Assembly (NCBI GenBank): GCA_963731035.1
Contig: CAVSUY010000007.1
Span: 186,001 to 250,000 of the forward strand
Length of the DNA: 64,000 nt
Direction: 5' to 3'
Source of the DNA: JAANXG01 sp963731035
Lineage (GTDB): Bacteria; Pseudomonadota; Gammaproteobacteria; Arenicellales; JAANXG01
The stretch's first letter is position 1. Each line of letters opens with the position of its first letter. The notes under the pieces were generated by a model. That model worked only from the letters and a program-made list of their open reading frames with translations. It was not told the DNA's origin and made no database searches. Shown here in pieces: positions 35,692 to 43,993 of this stretch. The position numbers and the translations under genes were made by a program.

Positions 35692-38097
35692 CTACCCGGA
35701 CCCTACTCCAATCGAACACGCGAAGCCGTCTATACCCGGAATCGTGGTTGTGCAGAGAGGGATCTTGCCGCCAAGGGAAATCCCGTATCGCTCCCTGCAT
35801 TGCCTGTTCGTCAGGCCTTCCTCCGGGCACCCGGCACGTGCGTCACGATTCTTCGGAATCGCATGCCCCGGTGCCTGGTACCTGTAGAACAACTCGAAAT
35901 CGTTCCCCTTTTGACCCTGAAAATCCCTCACCAGGATAGGGCGATATATGGTGCGGCGCGATAGCGCACCTCCATAGTTCCGTTCCGACAGTTCTATGTA
36001 CCGATGATTTGTCCGGCCGTCTTCCTCCGGGGGCGAAATCTTCACATCGCGCAACAGGACCTTCCCTTTTAGTGACCAGCTCGTCGACGAGATAACCGTG
36101 AGGCCGGTGTTGGCGACGATATTTACGTTCGAAAGAGAAAAGGAGATATTACGTCCGCCGCCTCCAATCACACCGACACCGACGTTTTCGATGTTGGCAT
36201 TTTCAACCAGTCCTCCCGTGCTCTCGTTTATTGAGATGCCTGTCGTATCGGGGTCAATGGGTGTGCTGTCGACGAGCCGTATGTCTTCGACCGCATAGTG
36301 TTCGGAATGGTAGTCGTAGTTGACCCCGGTTCCGAAATTCCAGACAACGTTGTCTTGCAGCTTTCTCTCAATGCTGCAGAACGCACACCCGTGGTCGCTC
36401 CATAGCTCGATGCCGTTTCCGGGTGTTCCGTATGCTTCGTTGCCCGAGAATTCAGACAGGATCGGGATTCCTTTTACGAACTTCATCGCCGGATCGGACG
36501 CGACAAGCTTTGGAAACGTGGGCGGGTCGCGATTCTCCTTGTGGCGAAAGAGACTGAATCCGCCAGTGCGAAACCCCGCCGCGATGTTGTCGCGGATGAT
36601 GTTGTTGTCCGATGCAAACCAGTACGCGGACCCTTCATGCCCCTGTCCGTCTCCCGCGGTACCGTTGTCCTCTCGATAGTCTCCCGGCAGTCCCGTACCC
36701 TCGATGGACGCGACAAAATTCCGCACGAATCGATTCCCCGTTTCGGATCCGTCCTCGGTTACGATTCCGGCGCCCTTGACGTCGAACACCACATTGTTCT
36801 CGACAAGGCCGAAGTGACTGCCATGCACGACTATTCCCCATCTGGGTCCGCCCTGAACAACGTTGCTCTGCAATCGGAACTGTATTGAATCGTCGACAAT
36901 ACTCTTCGGATCAACCGCATGATGAAGATGAAGAGGGTAGCGGGCAATCTGGTTCTTGCCGATCTTCTCCAGGGTACCGTCGCTCCGGTACTCGGTGTTG
37001 TCCAATGGATCCACGGTCGTCCGCCCAAGGTCAACAAAAGAGGCGTTGGCTACGTCGACTTCGGCGCCTCGAAAGAACATGGTGTGCCCCCGCTCTATCT
37101 CCGGAGCCTGGGAGCGGAAGATCACGTTTCTCGAAATGTTGGCGACATGCGGTAGTAGATCCGGATGGCCCGAGGCGCCCGGGTGGGAAAACCTGAGTGG
37201 ACTTTTCAACCGGATGCGGCCGCCTTCGTTCGTCGCGATCGTCGCGATCTCCCTGTGATTGTCGACGAGTATCCCTTTGCTATCCGGAAAGCGGCGAACG
37301 AGGTCTTGCGGACGATTCAGCATGCCTCGTGAAATCTGTCTGGAATCGGGCAGAAGGAGTCGATCGTCCGGACGCCACGACACTGGGAAATGCGAGACCA
37401 GGAAGGTGTCACCCGCCATCGCGGGTCGCGACAACCGGACGAAGCTTTCGCCAACGCCGGCCCCGTGGATTACGGCGGACCCCCAGGCCAGCAACCCGAG
37501 ACCGTACTGCGCGGGATCTGAGCCCGGGTCGTCGACTGTTCCTGTGTCGAGGCGCTTACCCTGAAAGAGGATCTCGACGCGCACGGTCCTTTCCACGGGC
37601 CTGTCCTTTGTTCCAATTTCGAGCGTGCCGGTCCTGTAAACCATCAGTTGCCCGATAACGAGTCGCGTCGACACGCTTGTGCTGAATCGCAGCGTCCCCG
37701 CGATGCCGATCGTTTCGATCGGGGTATCGCTGCGCACGTCATACTCCACGGCAGAACGAATCCTGATTCGGACGACGTCTCCCGCCTTGGGAAGTCTGTG
37801 TGCCGACCACGTTTCGGGATCCGACCATTTCCCGTCACGCGTATTCGTTACGGTAGGCCGTGCCCCGAAATCCGGGACTCGTTCGTGCATCGTGAGGATG
37901 AACGGATTGCCTGGCGCCATTTTCGGGTCGACCGTGCGTGTCGAGCTGCGGTCCTGTGCCGTATTCCGCATGACGCCGGGCAGTAATGCGATGACAACAG
38001 CGGCTACGAGCAGAGGCAGACCGATTGAGATTAGTCGTAGTTTCTTGTTCAAAGCACTTCCGGGGTCAACAAATGACCAGCGAGTTGCGCGCAGCAC
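35692..38097 (-). CDS. G8-domain / right-handed beta-helix surface protein
   Basis: 801 residues. An N-terminal membrane anchor or signal (LISIGLPLLVAAVVIALLPG) is followed by a G8 domain (GKWSDPETWSAHRLPKAGD). After it come many short beta-strand repeats of parallel-helix type, for example NVVFDVKGAGIVTEDGSETG and NIIRDNIAAGFRTGGFSLF. G8 proteins of the CEMIP/fibrocystin type occur in bacteria as extracellular proteins and are proposed to bind or process polysaccharides. Three cysteine pairs are near the C-terminus. It is transcribed toward the secreted-protein and glycan-enzyme genes. Confidence 0.83.
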   Translation of the reverse strand: MLRATRWSFVDPGSALNKKLRLISIGLPLLVAAVVIALLPGVMRNTAQDRSSTRTVDPKMAPGNPFILTMHERVPDFGARPTVTNTRDGKWSDPETWSAHRLPKAGDVVRIRIRSAVEYDVRSDTPIETIGIAGTLRFSTSVSTRLVIGQLMVYRTGTLEIGTKDRPVERTVRVEILFQGKRLDTGTVDDPGSDPAQYGLGLLAWGSAVIHGAGVGESFVRLSRPAMAGDTFLVSHFPVSWRPDDRLLLPDSRQISRGMLNRPQDLVRRFPDSKGILVDNHREIATIATNEGGRIRLKSPLRFSHPGASGHPDLLPHVANISRNVIFRSQAPEIERGHTMFFRGAEVDVANASFVDLGRTTVDPLDNTEYRSDGTLEKIGKNQIARYPLHLHHAVDPKSIVDDSIQFRLQSNVVQGGPRWGIVVHGSHFGLVENNVVFDVKGAGIVTEDGSETGNRFVRNFVASIEGTGLPGDYREDNGTAGDGQGHEGSAYWFASDNNIIRDNIAAGFRTGGFSLFRHKENRDPPTFPKLVASDPAMKFVKGIPILSEFSGNEAYGTPGNGIELWSDHGCAFCSIERKLQDNVVWNFGTGVNYDYHSEHYAVEDIRLVDSTPIDPDTTGISINESTGGLVENANIENVGVGVIGGGGRNISFSLSNVNIVANTGLTVISSTSWSLKGKVLLRDVKISPPEEDGRTNHRYIELSERNYGGALSRRTIYRPILVRDFQGQKGNDFELFYRYQAPGHAIPKNRDARAGCPEEGLTNRQCRERYGISLGGKIPLCTTTIPGIDGFACSIGVGSG

Positions 38098-38417
38098 AAT
38101 TTTGAAGGATATGTCCCCAGCGATCCACTATGCGGCCCTGGCGGTGGACGCGGTGCCCCCGGGCTTCCTGATCGCTCCTGCAGTTTCCCGCGCGGTCGCA
38201 CGCACATGGATGGATTCAAATTGACGCCCCGCGATCAATCCAATATATCCTCCGCGATAGGGCGTGTTAACCTTGCCAATGAATATTTGCGACGTCGGGT
38301 CGCCCTTGTCATGGCGGGTTTCCCTCGACGGAACCATCTGGTGACGGTGTGGCCGGTTCATCATGTTCCGGCCGGAAGATTCGGTCTTTATAGCATTTTT
38401 ACCGGGAGACGAGTGTT
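38098..38417. other. Divergent intergenic region between G8 gene and cupin gene
   Basis: 320 bases that must hold promoters for both divergent transcripts. I could not pick a confident -35/-10 pair. GGGAGACGAG just before 38418 is the cupin ribosome site. Confidence 0.45.
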
Positions 38418-39599
38418 ATGTTCGGTCTTGCGAATCTAACTAGCCCCTTATCGATCGATGAATTCCTGGGCGGCTATTGGGGGCAGCAAGCCGTGTATAT
38501 ACCCGGTGAGCCGGAAAAGTTCGGAAACGTCTTCGGTTGGGATGAAGTAAACAATCACGTGAACAATACCCGTCCAAGTTTCGATGGGATGCGGCTGGTA
38601 TACGACAAGAATCCCTTGCCCCCGACAGAGTTCAAGTATGTGTCGCGCTGGCTGCGAAAAGGCGCCACGTTGGTCATCAACAACGTTGACCAGATCGACC
38701 CTGTGATGGGCACATTCAATCAGCTGCTGGGGAAAGATCTGAACACCACGATAAACACCAACTGTTACGCGTCACATCCGTACAGACAAGGTTTTGACAC
38801 GCACTTCGATCGGCACGACGTATTTATCCTGCAAACCGAAGGCGAGAAATCCTGGGCGGTCTTTCCGCCGACCCGGAAATATCCGCTCCATCACCAGGCA
38901 ACAACGAAGGACGACCCGCCGACAGACGATCCGTACATTGAACAAATGCTCTCGCCCGGTGACGTTTTGTATATCCCGCGGGGTCACTGGCATTCTGCCG
39001 TCGCCGTGACACCTTCCGTGCATCTGACGGTCGGTCCGCAGAGTCGCTCGGAGTGCGAATTTCTCTCCTGGTTGGCTACGCAGGTCATGGAATCGGAAGA
39101 TGAGTTCAGAAGGGATTTCCCGATCGCGGATTCGTCTCTATTCGGTGGAAGTCGGGACTCCTCGGAGTTACTGGAAGCCCTGGAAGCGTTCAGGAACAGG
39201 GTTATCGGCGTACTCTCCGACGAGAGACTGGCCGAGACATTCATTCGATTCGTAATGACCATGAACCCTATCAAGAGAGTGCATACTCTTCAAAGAGACT
39301 GGGTGCTGAAGGACAAATTGAAGCCGGAAACGCAATTCCGCATCGTCTCGGCACAGAAGCTGATTATTCGCTATGACACCGAGACGCAATATGCCAAATT
39401 GTTTATACGCGGACACGTGGTAAACCTCGAAGGTATCCCGGAGCGACTGCTCACCGACTTGTTTAATGATCAGGGAGCGGTTGTTTCAGGTGGCTTGCTG
39501 ACCCGCAACTGTCCTGAAGTGGACTGGGAGAAGATATCGGAAGTCCTTATCGAGCTCCACCATTTGGGCCTCATCGAGCTGGTGGAGGAGGGGGACTGA
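38418..39599 (+). CDS. Cupin-4/JmjC-type Fe(II)/2-oxoglutarate hydroxylase
   Basis: 393 residues. The iron triad is visible: H129-x-D131 in GFDTHFDRHDVFILQ and H192 (or H190) in YIPRGHWHSAVAV. The fold order (INNVDQIDP, the SWAVFPPTR strand, SPGDVLYIPRG) is that of the JmjC/cupin-4 family, whose studied members hydroxylate Arg or His of ribosomal proteins (RoxA/YcfD type). The C-terminal winged-helix-like part (LLTDLFNDQGAVVSG) also matches. Here it lies just upstream of a secreted protein of the shared-leader family and a sulfotransferase-like gene, so a non-ribosomal peptide target is possible. Confidence 0.87.
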   Translation: MFGLANLTSPLSIDEFLGGYWGQQAVYIPGEPEKFGNVFGWDEVNNHVNNTRPSFDGMRLVYDKNPLPPTEFKYVSRWLRKGATLVINNVDQIDPVMGTFNQLLGKDLNTTINTNCYASHPYRQGFDTHFDRHDVFILQTEGEKSWAVFPPTRKYPLHHQATTKDDPPTDDPYIEQMLSPGDVLYIPRGHWHSAVAVTPSVHLTVGPQSRSECEFLSWLATQVMESEDEFRRDFPIADSSLFGGSRDSSELLEALEAFRNRVIGVLSDERLAETFIRFVMTMNPIKRVHTLQRDWVLKDKLKPETQFRIVSAQKLIIRYDTETQYAKLFIRGHVVNLEGIPERLLTDLFNDQGAVVSGGLLTRNCPEVDWEKISEVLIELHHLGLIELVEEGD

Positions 39600-39815
39600 C
39601 GAAGCACGGCACTCTTCAGCATTTTCGCAGCGTACCTCTGCAACCCCGTTTGTGGAGCATCGCATCCGGGTGAAGTGGGCCCTGGAGAGGGTGTCCTACG
39701 GAAAAGTTATTGTTTCCATGCAATCATTTATCGATTGATCGCATCCGTGAATTGGTGGTAGATTGCCAAAGGCGTTTGGTACACGCAATGAATTCGCTCT
39801 TTGGGAGGGCGCCCA

Positions 39816-40469
39816 ATGGTAGATGACAACAATTCCGGAAAACCGAAACGTCCAGCAGATCAAAGGCTGACGATTGAGAAGGTTGGTGACCGACGTGCTC
39901 AGCGGCGAAGGTTGCTGAAGGGGATCACGGCAGCGGGTGCCGCCGGTGCGCCTGTGATAGTAGGGAAACAGGCAGGCGGCTGGATAAAACCCGTTATCGA
40001 ATCTGTCACCATACCGGCACACGCCCAAACCTCGGAGTCGATTGTCCTCAATGCCAACGTGAAAATCGGGGAGGATACGGAAAATCCCTGCGCTCACGAT
40101 CTCGGCGGCTGCGGTCCCGGCTTTCATGTTGTCGCCTACAGCTACACGTGGCTGTGGGACGACAGCTCAGGAATCACATTTACCGCGATGGTTTCTCCGC
40201 CGCAGGCGGTCGAGGTCAGCCTGTCGTTCACCCAGGAACTCACAACCTTCGCCGGCTTCTCTGGCGGGCCTCCGGGGCCCGTCATTGCCGACCCGAATAC
40301 CGGGCTTGCCGAGTTCGGGTTCTTCGCGCCGGTGAACGGCGATTTTGGCGATGCGCCCTTACTGGACCCGGATATTCCGGGGTATATTCACGCGACATTT
40401 TCCGCGCCGGGTGCGAACAGCGTTGAGGTAACGCTCAAGATCTCGAATGCGACCATCGAAGGGACTTAG
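39816..40469 (+). CDS. Secreted protein with W-x-K-P / PAHA leader (family member 3)
   Basis: 217 residues from the ATG at 39816, with GGGAGGG five bases upstream. The leader has AQRRRLLKGITAAGAAGAP, then GGWIKPVIESVTIPAHAQTS. The mature domain (NVKIGEDTENPCAHDLGGCG onward) is acidic and beta-rich with two cysteines near its start. It looks like a small immunoglobulin-like or carbohydrate-binding fold but I do not recognise the family. It lies between the cupin-4 hydroxylase and the sulfotransferase-like gene on the same strand. Confidence 0.75.
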   Translation: MVDDNNSGKPKRPADQRLTIEKVGDRRAQRRRLLKGITAAGAAGAPVIVGKQAGGWIKPVIESVTIPAHAQTSESIVLNANVKIGEDTENPCAHDLGGCGPGFHVVAYSYTWLWDDSSGITFTAMVSPPQAVEVSLSFTQELTTFAGFSGGPPGPVIADPNTGLAEFGFFAPVNGDFGDAPLLDPDIPGYIHATFSAPGANSVEVTLKISNATIEGT

Positions 40470-40693
40470 GATCTCCGAATGATGCGTCCCCCGGAAGCGT
40501 AATGTCTCTCGGACCGATAGCTTGGAGGTCCGCGCGGACTGGCGGCTCTCCAGGTCGCGCGGTGAAGATCCACGGCCTCGAGGCAGCGTCAAATGATATG
40601 TCCCTTCCGCATTGTGCGTGAAGCTAGGCGCGGGAAGGATCTTCCGGCCGCAGTGTTCACCGGCCTTGATATTGTGAATCTGTTTTCGAGAGA

Positions 40694-41698
40694 GTGCACG
40701 TAGACATTCAGGACGGCTGGATACCGAGGGACATTGTCAAAGACAGGGAAGGTTCCTATCAATTAAGACTGGTTTACGTTGGTTCTTCTCTCCCGAGAGA
40801 GTCATTCTTTTGCGTCGAGCTGAGGGACGATCATCCAACCATATGGATGCCACTGGGTGACGTCATTGCGTTCGGGCGCACGGCGGAGTTTGAATTTCCA
40901 CCCGGCTTGATATTCCATCTGTCGCGCTGTGGTTCGACATTGATCGCAGAATCCTTGCGGTTGCTGGACAATTGTCGAGTCGTGTCAGAGCCGAAGGCGC
41001 TGACGGATCTATTTCAGGCGAAGTTGGATACGAAGGATAGAGCATTTGCGCTCCGGGGGCTCGTTCACTATTTCCACCGCGGACTCTGCTGCAATCAGGA
41101 AAAGCTGGTTGTCAAGTTTACCAGTTGGCTGGCCGCCTTCTTTCCGGACATCCAAGCCGCATTGACGGAGTCCCGATCCTGCTTTCTTATAAGAAACCCC
41201 CTGGAAATTCTGGTTTCCCTCGTCGATTCACCTCCAGCCTGGTTCGACGTCATGTTGGGTAGAGGTCCCATCGACCCAGAGCAGGTAGGGAGGGAATCGT
41301 CGAGCCTCGAAGATCCGTGTACGTCGCTAGCAGGCCGGCTTGCCATTCATTCGGGTATGTCCAGGGAGGAGCTCTGCGCGCGGTTCCTCGGTCTGGCCTG
41401 CCAGAGCATGGCTTCGACGATGAAACGGGCCGCCGTTATAGAATATCAAAACCTCCTTCCGCAGTTGTTCAGTCGAATCTCACCATTGTTCGAGATTGAC
41501 ATCAACGGTTTGGAGGCGAGCAGGATTCGTATGACTGCACAGTTGAATCCGAAGACCGGCATTCGCTTTCGCGATGACAGCCAATCCAAGCTTGCCCGAG
41601 CAACTCCGAAACTGCTCGAGACCGTCGATCGATTTGCGACGCCGCATTACAAACAGCTTCTCGCAACGTCGATTGAACAGGCGAACAAGCGGAAATAG
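40694..41698 (+). CDS. Sulfotransferase-like P-loop protein
   Basis: 334 residues from the GTG at 40694. The N-terminal loop PPGLIFHLSRCGSTLIAESL has the sulfotransferase-type PAPS 5'-phosphosulfate-binding P-loop pattern, and SRSCFLIRNPLEILVSLVD fits the 3'-phosphate-binding strand (R-x-P-x-x-x-x-x-S). The rest is divergent from characterised enzymes. Proteins of this type are often found near cupin hydroxylases. The acceptor is unknown; the neighbouring secreted protein is a candidate. Codon use is more AT-rich than the housekeeping genes here. Confidence 0.75.
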   Translation: MHVDIQDGWIPRDIVKDREGSYQLRLVYVGSSLPRESFFCVELRDDHPTIWMPLGDVIAFGRTAEFEFPPGLIFHLSRCGSTLIAESLRLLDNCRVVSEPKALTDLFQAKLDTKDRAFALRGLVHYFHRGLCCNQEKLVVKFTSWLAAFFPDIQAALTESRSCFLIRNPLEILVSLVDSPPAWFDVMLGRGPIDPEQVGRESSSLEDPCTSLAGRLAIHSGMSREELCARFLGLACQSMASTMKRAAVIEYQNLLPQLFSRISPLFEIDINGLEASRIRMTAQLNPKTGIRFRDDSQSKLARATPKLLETVDRFATPHYKQLLATSIEQANKRK

Positions 41699-41764
41699 GC
41701 AGTTTAAAGGGGACGGAGGCACTGCTGTCCCGCATTTTTCTCAATCCCATCGTGCCAAGCAAAT

Positions 41765-41983
41765 ACCGGGCAAAAACCGGGTCAGTAATAAAACCGTGTC
41801 AGAAAGTAAAACCGTGAGTAAAACCGTGTCAGAGAGCATTTGTTCCTAATATTCTCTCCGGGCAAGATTCCTGCAGTCTGAATCAGATTGCCTTTATTGT
41901 GCTCAGGCAGTGAGCACTGCCGTTCACAGGGAGGTGAGCCATGGCCCGCAAACCCCTCTTCGCGCTGCCGGGAATCCACGGGC
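41765..41983. repeat. REP cluster and internally deleted RAYT remnant
   Basis: Several partial units (AAAAACCGGGTCAGTAA, AAACCGTGTCAGAAAG) precede a better left end at about 41820-41860 and the RAYT 5' leader with its ribosome site (GGGAGGTGAGCC) and ATGGCCCGCAAACCCCTC. The coding part ends after about 45 bases. No transposase remains. Confidence 0.8.
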
Positions 41984-42000
41984 ATGTAACGCATGCGAGG

Positions 42001-42182
42001 AAAAACCGGGTCAGAGAGCAATTGTACCTAATATTCGCACCGAATAGCGTTCCTGCAAGCTGACTTGGACGGCCTTCACTGTACTCGGGTATGGGCAGCA
42101 CGCCCCGCAAGAATTCGCGTTACCTGGAATACCCCAGCACGTCTCAAGAATATTGGAGAAAAATGCTCTCTGACCCGGTTTT
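42001..42182. mobile_element. Short non-autonomous RAYT derivative (both ends, interior deleted)
   Basis: Left end AAAAACCGGGTCAGAGAGCA at 42001, right end AAGAATATTGGAGAAAAATG then CTCTCTGACCCGGTTTT to 42182. Between them only about 100 bases of the RAYT 5' region are left, ending at CCCCAGCACGT, which joins straight to the sequence preceding the right end. Confidence 0.8.
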
Positions 42183-42269
42183 CCGTTGCAAAAGAAAAAT
42201 GGAATAGCAAAGAAATTGTGGAACGCCAATGTGCCCCGTACTAGTAGTATTCTCCCAGACGAAAAGCCG

Positions 42270-42839
42270 TTATCGCCGGTATGAACGCCTCGCCGGCGCT
42301 CGCGCCTTATGCCAGCGTCGCCACAACCAGAACACGGCTGCTAACATGATGCAAAATCCGATCAGCCGGGTCAGGCCGGCGATGCTGGTATCCGATGTCA
42401 ACACACCCCAGCGGCCGAAGATCTCTGTCCAGTCATGGTGGCCCGCACCCACCAGGGGTAAGCGGTGCGCGCGGGCATCGGCCATATAGCGTGCGACGTT
42501 AAGCAGGTTTTCGCCGAACCATACCAGGGTCACGGCCCAGCCTGCCGCGTGCCGGCGTCGCCAGAAATACGCGGCGAATATCAATGGAAACAGTAGCTGG
42601 AACAGGGTGCCGCCATATACCTCCAGGTGGCGTGAGAACGCACCGAGCAGCGGGTGGCCCGCTTCGTGGATCGCCAGGTTGGCGTTATCGAGCAGGATGA
42701 CCCAGTGGTCGGACGTGAGATGCTGCCACAGGATGAAACCGAGCAGCAGGGCAACGCCGATGACCGCCATGCCCGATGCAGGCTGCCAAGCCTGCGCGGC
42801 GGTGTTGCGCAAGGCAGACAGAATGTCGTTCAGGGTCAT
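42270..42839 (-). CDS. Multi-pass membrane protein with HEAGH motif
   Basis: 189 residues, four or five hydrophobic segments. DNANLAIHEAGHPLLGAF has the HExxH zinc-ligand motif expected of M50-type or related membrane metallopeptidases, but the usual distal Asp motif (NPDG) is not evident, so a peptidase role is unsure. Similar proteins with an IHExGH motif are annotated only as hypothetical. The start at 42839 is the first ATG after the REP sequence. It faces the VOC gene. Confidence 0.7.
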   Translation of the reverse strand: MTLNDILSALRNTAAQAWQPASGMAVIGVALLLGFILWQHLTSDHWVILLDNANLAIHEAGHPLLGAFSRHLEVYGGTLFQLLFPLIFAAYFWRRRHAAGWAVTLVWFGENLLNVARYMADARAHRLPLVGAGHHDWTEIFGRWGVLTSDTSIAGLTRLIGFCIMLAAVFWLWRRWHKARAPARRSYRR

Positions 42840-42907
42840 GCAGGCATACACGTTCGAATTGCACCAAACCCCAATACTAGAAAAGATTAACCTGTGCCGC
42901 CAGAAAA

Positions 42908-42960
42908 AGACCGGGTCACAGAAAGATCGGGTCAGAGAGCATCTGTTCCTGCTATTGGAA
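42908..42960. repeat. REP pair between HEAGH gene and VOC gene
   Basis: GACCGGGTCACAGAAAGATC followed by GGGTCAGAGAGCATCTGTTC and CTGCTATTGG: one broken and one good left-end unit. Confidence 0.8.
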
Positions 42961-43123
42961 CCGGGTAACATTCGTGAAGATCGGTCGTCATTCCTGCAAC
43001 ACGATCTCCGCTTATACGAACCCAGCCTGTTGCAGGCATTCGACTGCAGTGTCAATATGGGCTGACAAGAGAATCGCCCCGCTCGAACGTAACGGCGATC
43101 GCCCGGATACCGAGGATATTGTG

Positions 43124-43600
43124 ATGATCAAAGGTCTACACCACAGCGCCTACCGGTGTCGCGACTCTGAAGAGACGCGGCAATTCTATGAGGGGTTCCT
43201 GGGTCTGCCCCTAGTCAAAGCCTTCGAGATCACGGAAACGAAAACGGGTCGAAAGACCAGTGTGCTGCATTCGTTCTACCAGATGGATGACGGCTCGTGC
43301 CTGGCATTTTTCGAAGCGCCGAGTTACCCCTTCGACTTCAAGGCCCAGCACGACTATGACCTGCATATCGCACTCGAGGTGGACCAGGAGACTTTGCAGA
43401 GCATGTTTACCCGGGGTAAAGCCGAGGGCATCGAGACGAGGGGTATCGCGGATCACGGTTTCATCGAGTCCATCTACTTCAGAGATCCGAACGGCTATGT
43501 GGTCGAACTCACCGCGCGCACGGGGTTGGATGAGGTGCCTTTGGCCGAGGCAAAAACTGGTGCGAGACAGGCGTTGGACGCCTGGCAAAGCACGAAGTAA
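43124..43600 (+). CDS. VOC-superfamily (glyoxalase/dioxygenase-like) protein
   Basis: 158 residues from the ATG at 43124, with GAGGA eight bases upstream; a GTG one codon earlier is possible. The metal-site pattern of the vicinal-oxygen-chelate fold is readable: H in GLHHSAYRCRDSEETRQFYE, H/E in DYDLHIALEV and the C-terminal E in DPNGYVVELTART. The DPxGxxxEL ending is typical. The substrate cannot be told; dioxygenases and lyases share this fold. Confidence 0.85.
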   Translation: MIKGLHHSAYRCRDSEETRQFYEGFLGLPLVKAFEITETKTGRKTSVLHSFYQMDDGSCLAFFEAPSYPFDFKAQHDYDLHIALEVDQETLQSMFTRGKAEGIETRGIADHGFIESIYFRDPNGYVVELTARTGLDEVPLAEAKTGARQALDAWQSTK

Positions 43601-43993
43601 AGACGGAAAGACCGAATCGGATATCCTCTAAGCCGGTTCTTTCTCGACTCCCAACCAGCAATCGATCTTCCAGCCAATTCCGGGAATTGGGGTATGTCCC
43701 CAATCACGCGAAGGCCGTCCTGGCATCAGAGCCGATCGACCACTACCGGCGGTCCTACGAAGGCATCGACGCGCCGGGTTCGAGTCCCGACGGGTCCGCT
43801 GTCGCCATTGACAGAAGAAAAGCCGGGTCATCCGCGGGGTCAAGGGAGAGCCCGGTGTGTATTGCGTCGCATATCAAGAATATTAGTGAAAAATGCTCTC
43901 TGCCCCGGTTTTGCTCGCAACCGCATGTGAAGGATTTCCGCCACCTGACCGGCTATCTAGACTATCCTTCCTATCGGTAGGGGTGAATTCTGT
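43601..43993. repeat. Gap with RAYT right-end remnant (43874-43912)
   Basis: TCAAGAATATTAGTGAAAAA then TGCTCTCTGCCCCGGTTTT is the right terminal repeat of a RAYT unit whose body is gone. A TCCCGACGGG T-arm-like stretch near 43780 does not extend to a tRNA. Nothing else is visible. Confidence 0.7.

Noticed and set aside
43760..43800. T-arm-like sequence CCGGGTTCGAGTCCCG as part of a tRNA
   Set aside because: No matching acceptor, D-arm or anticodon arm is found upstream, and no CCA end is in register.
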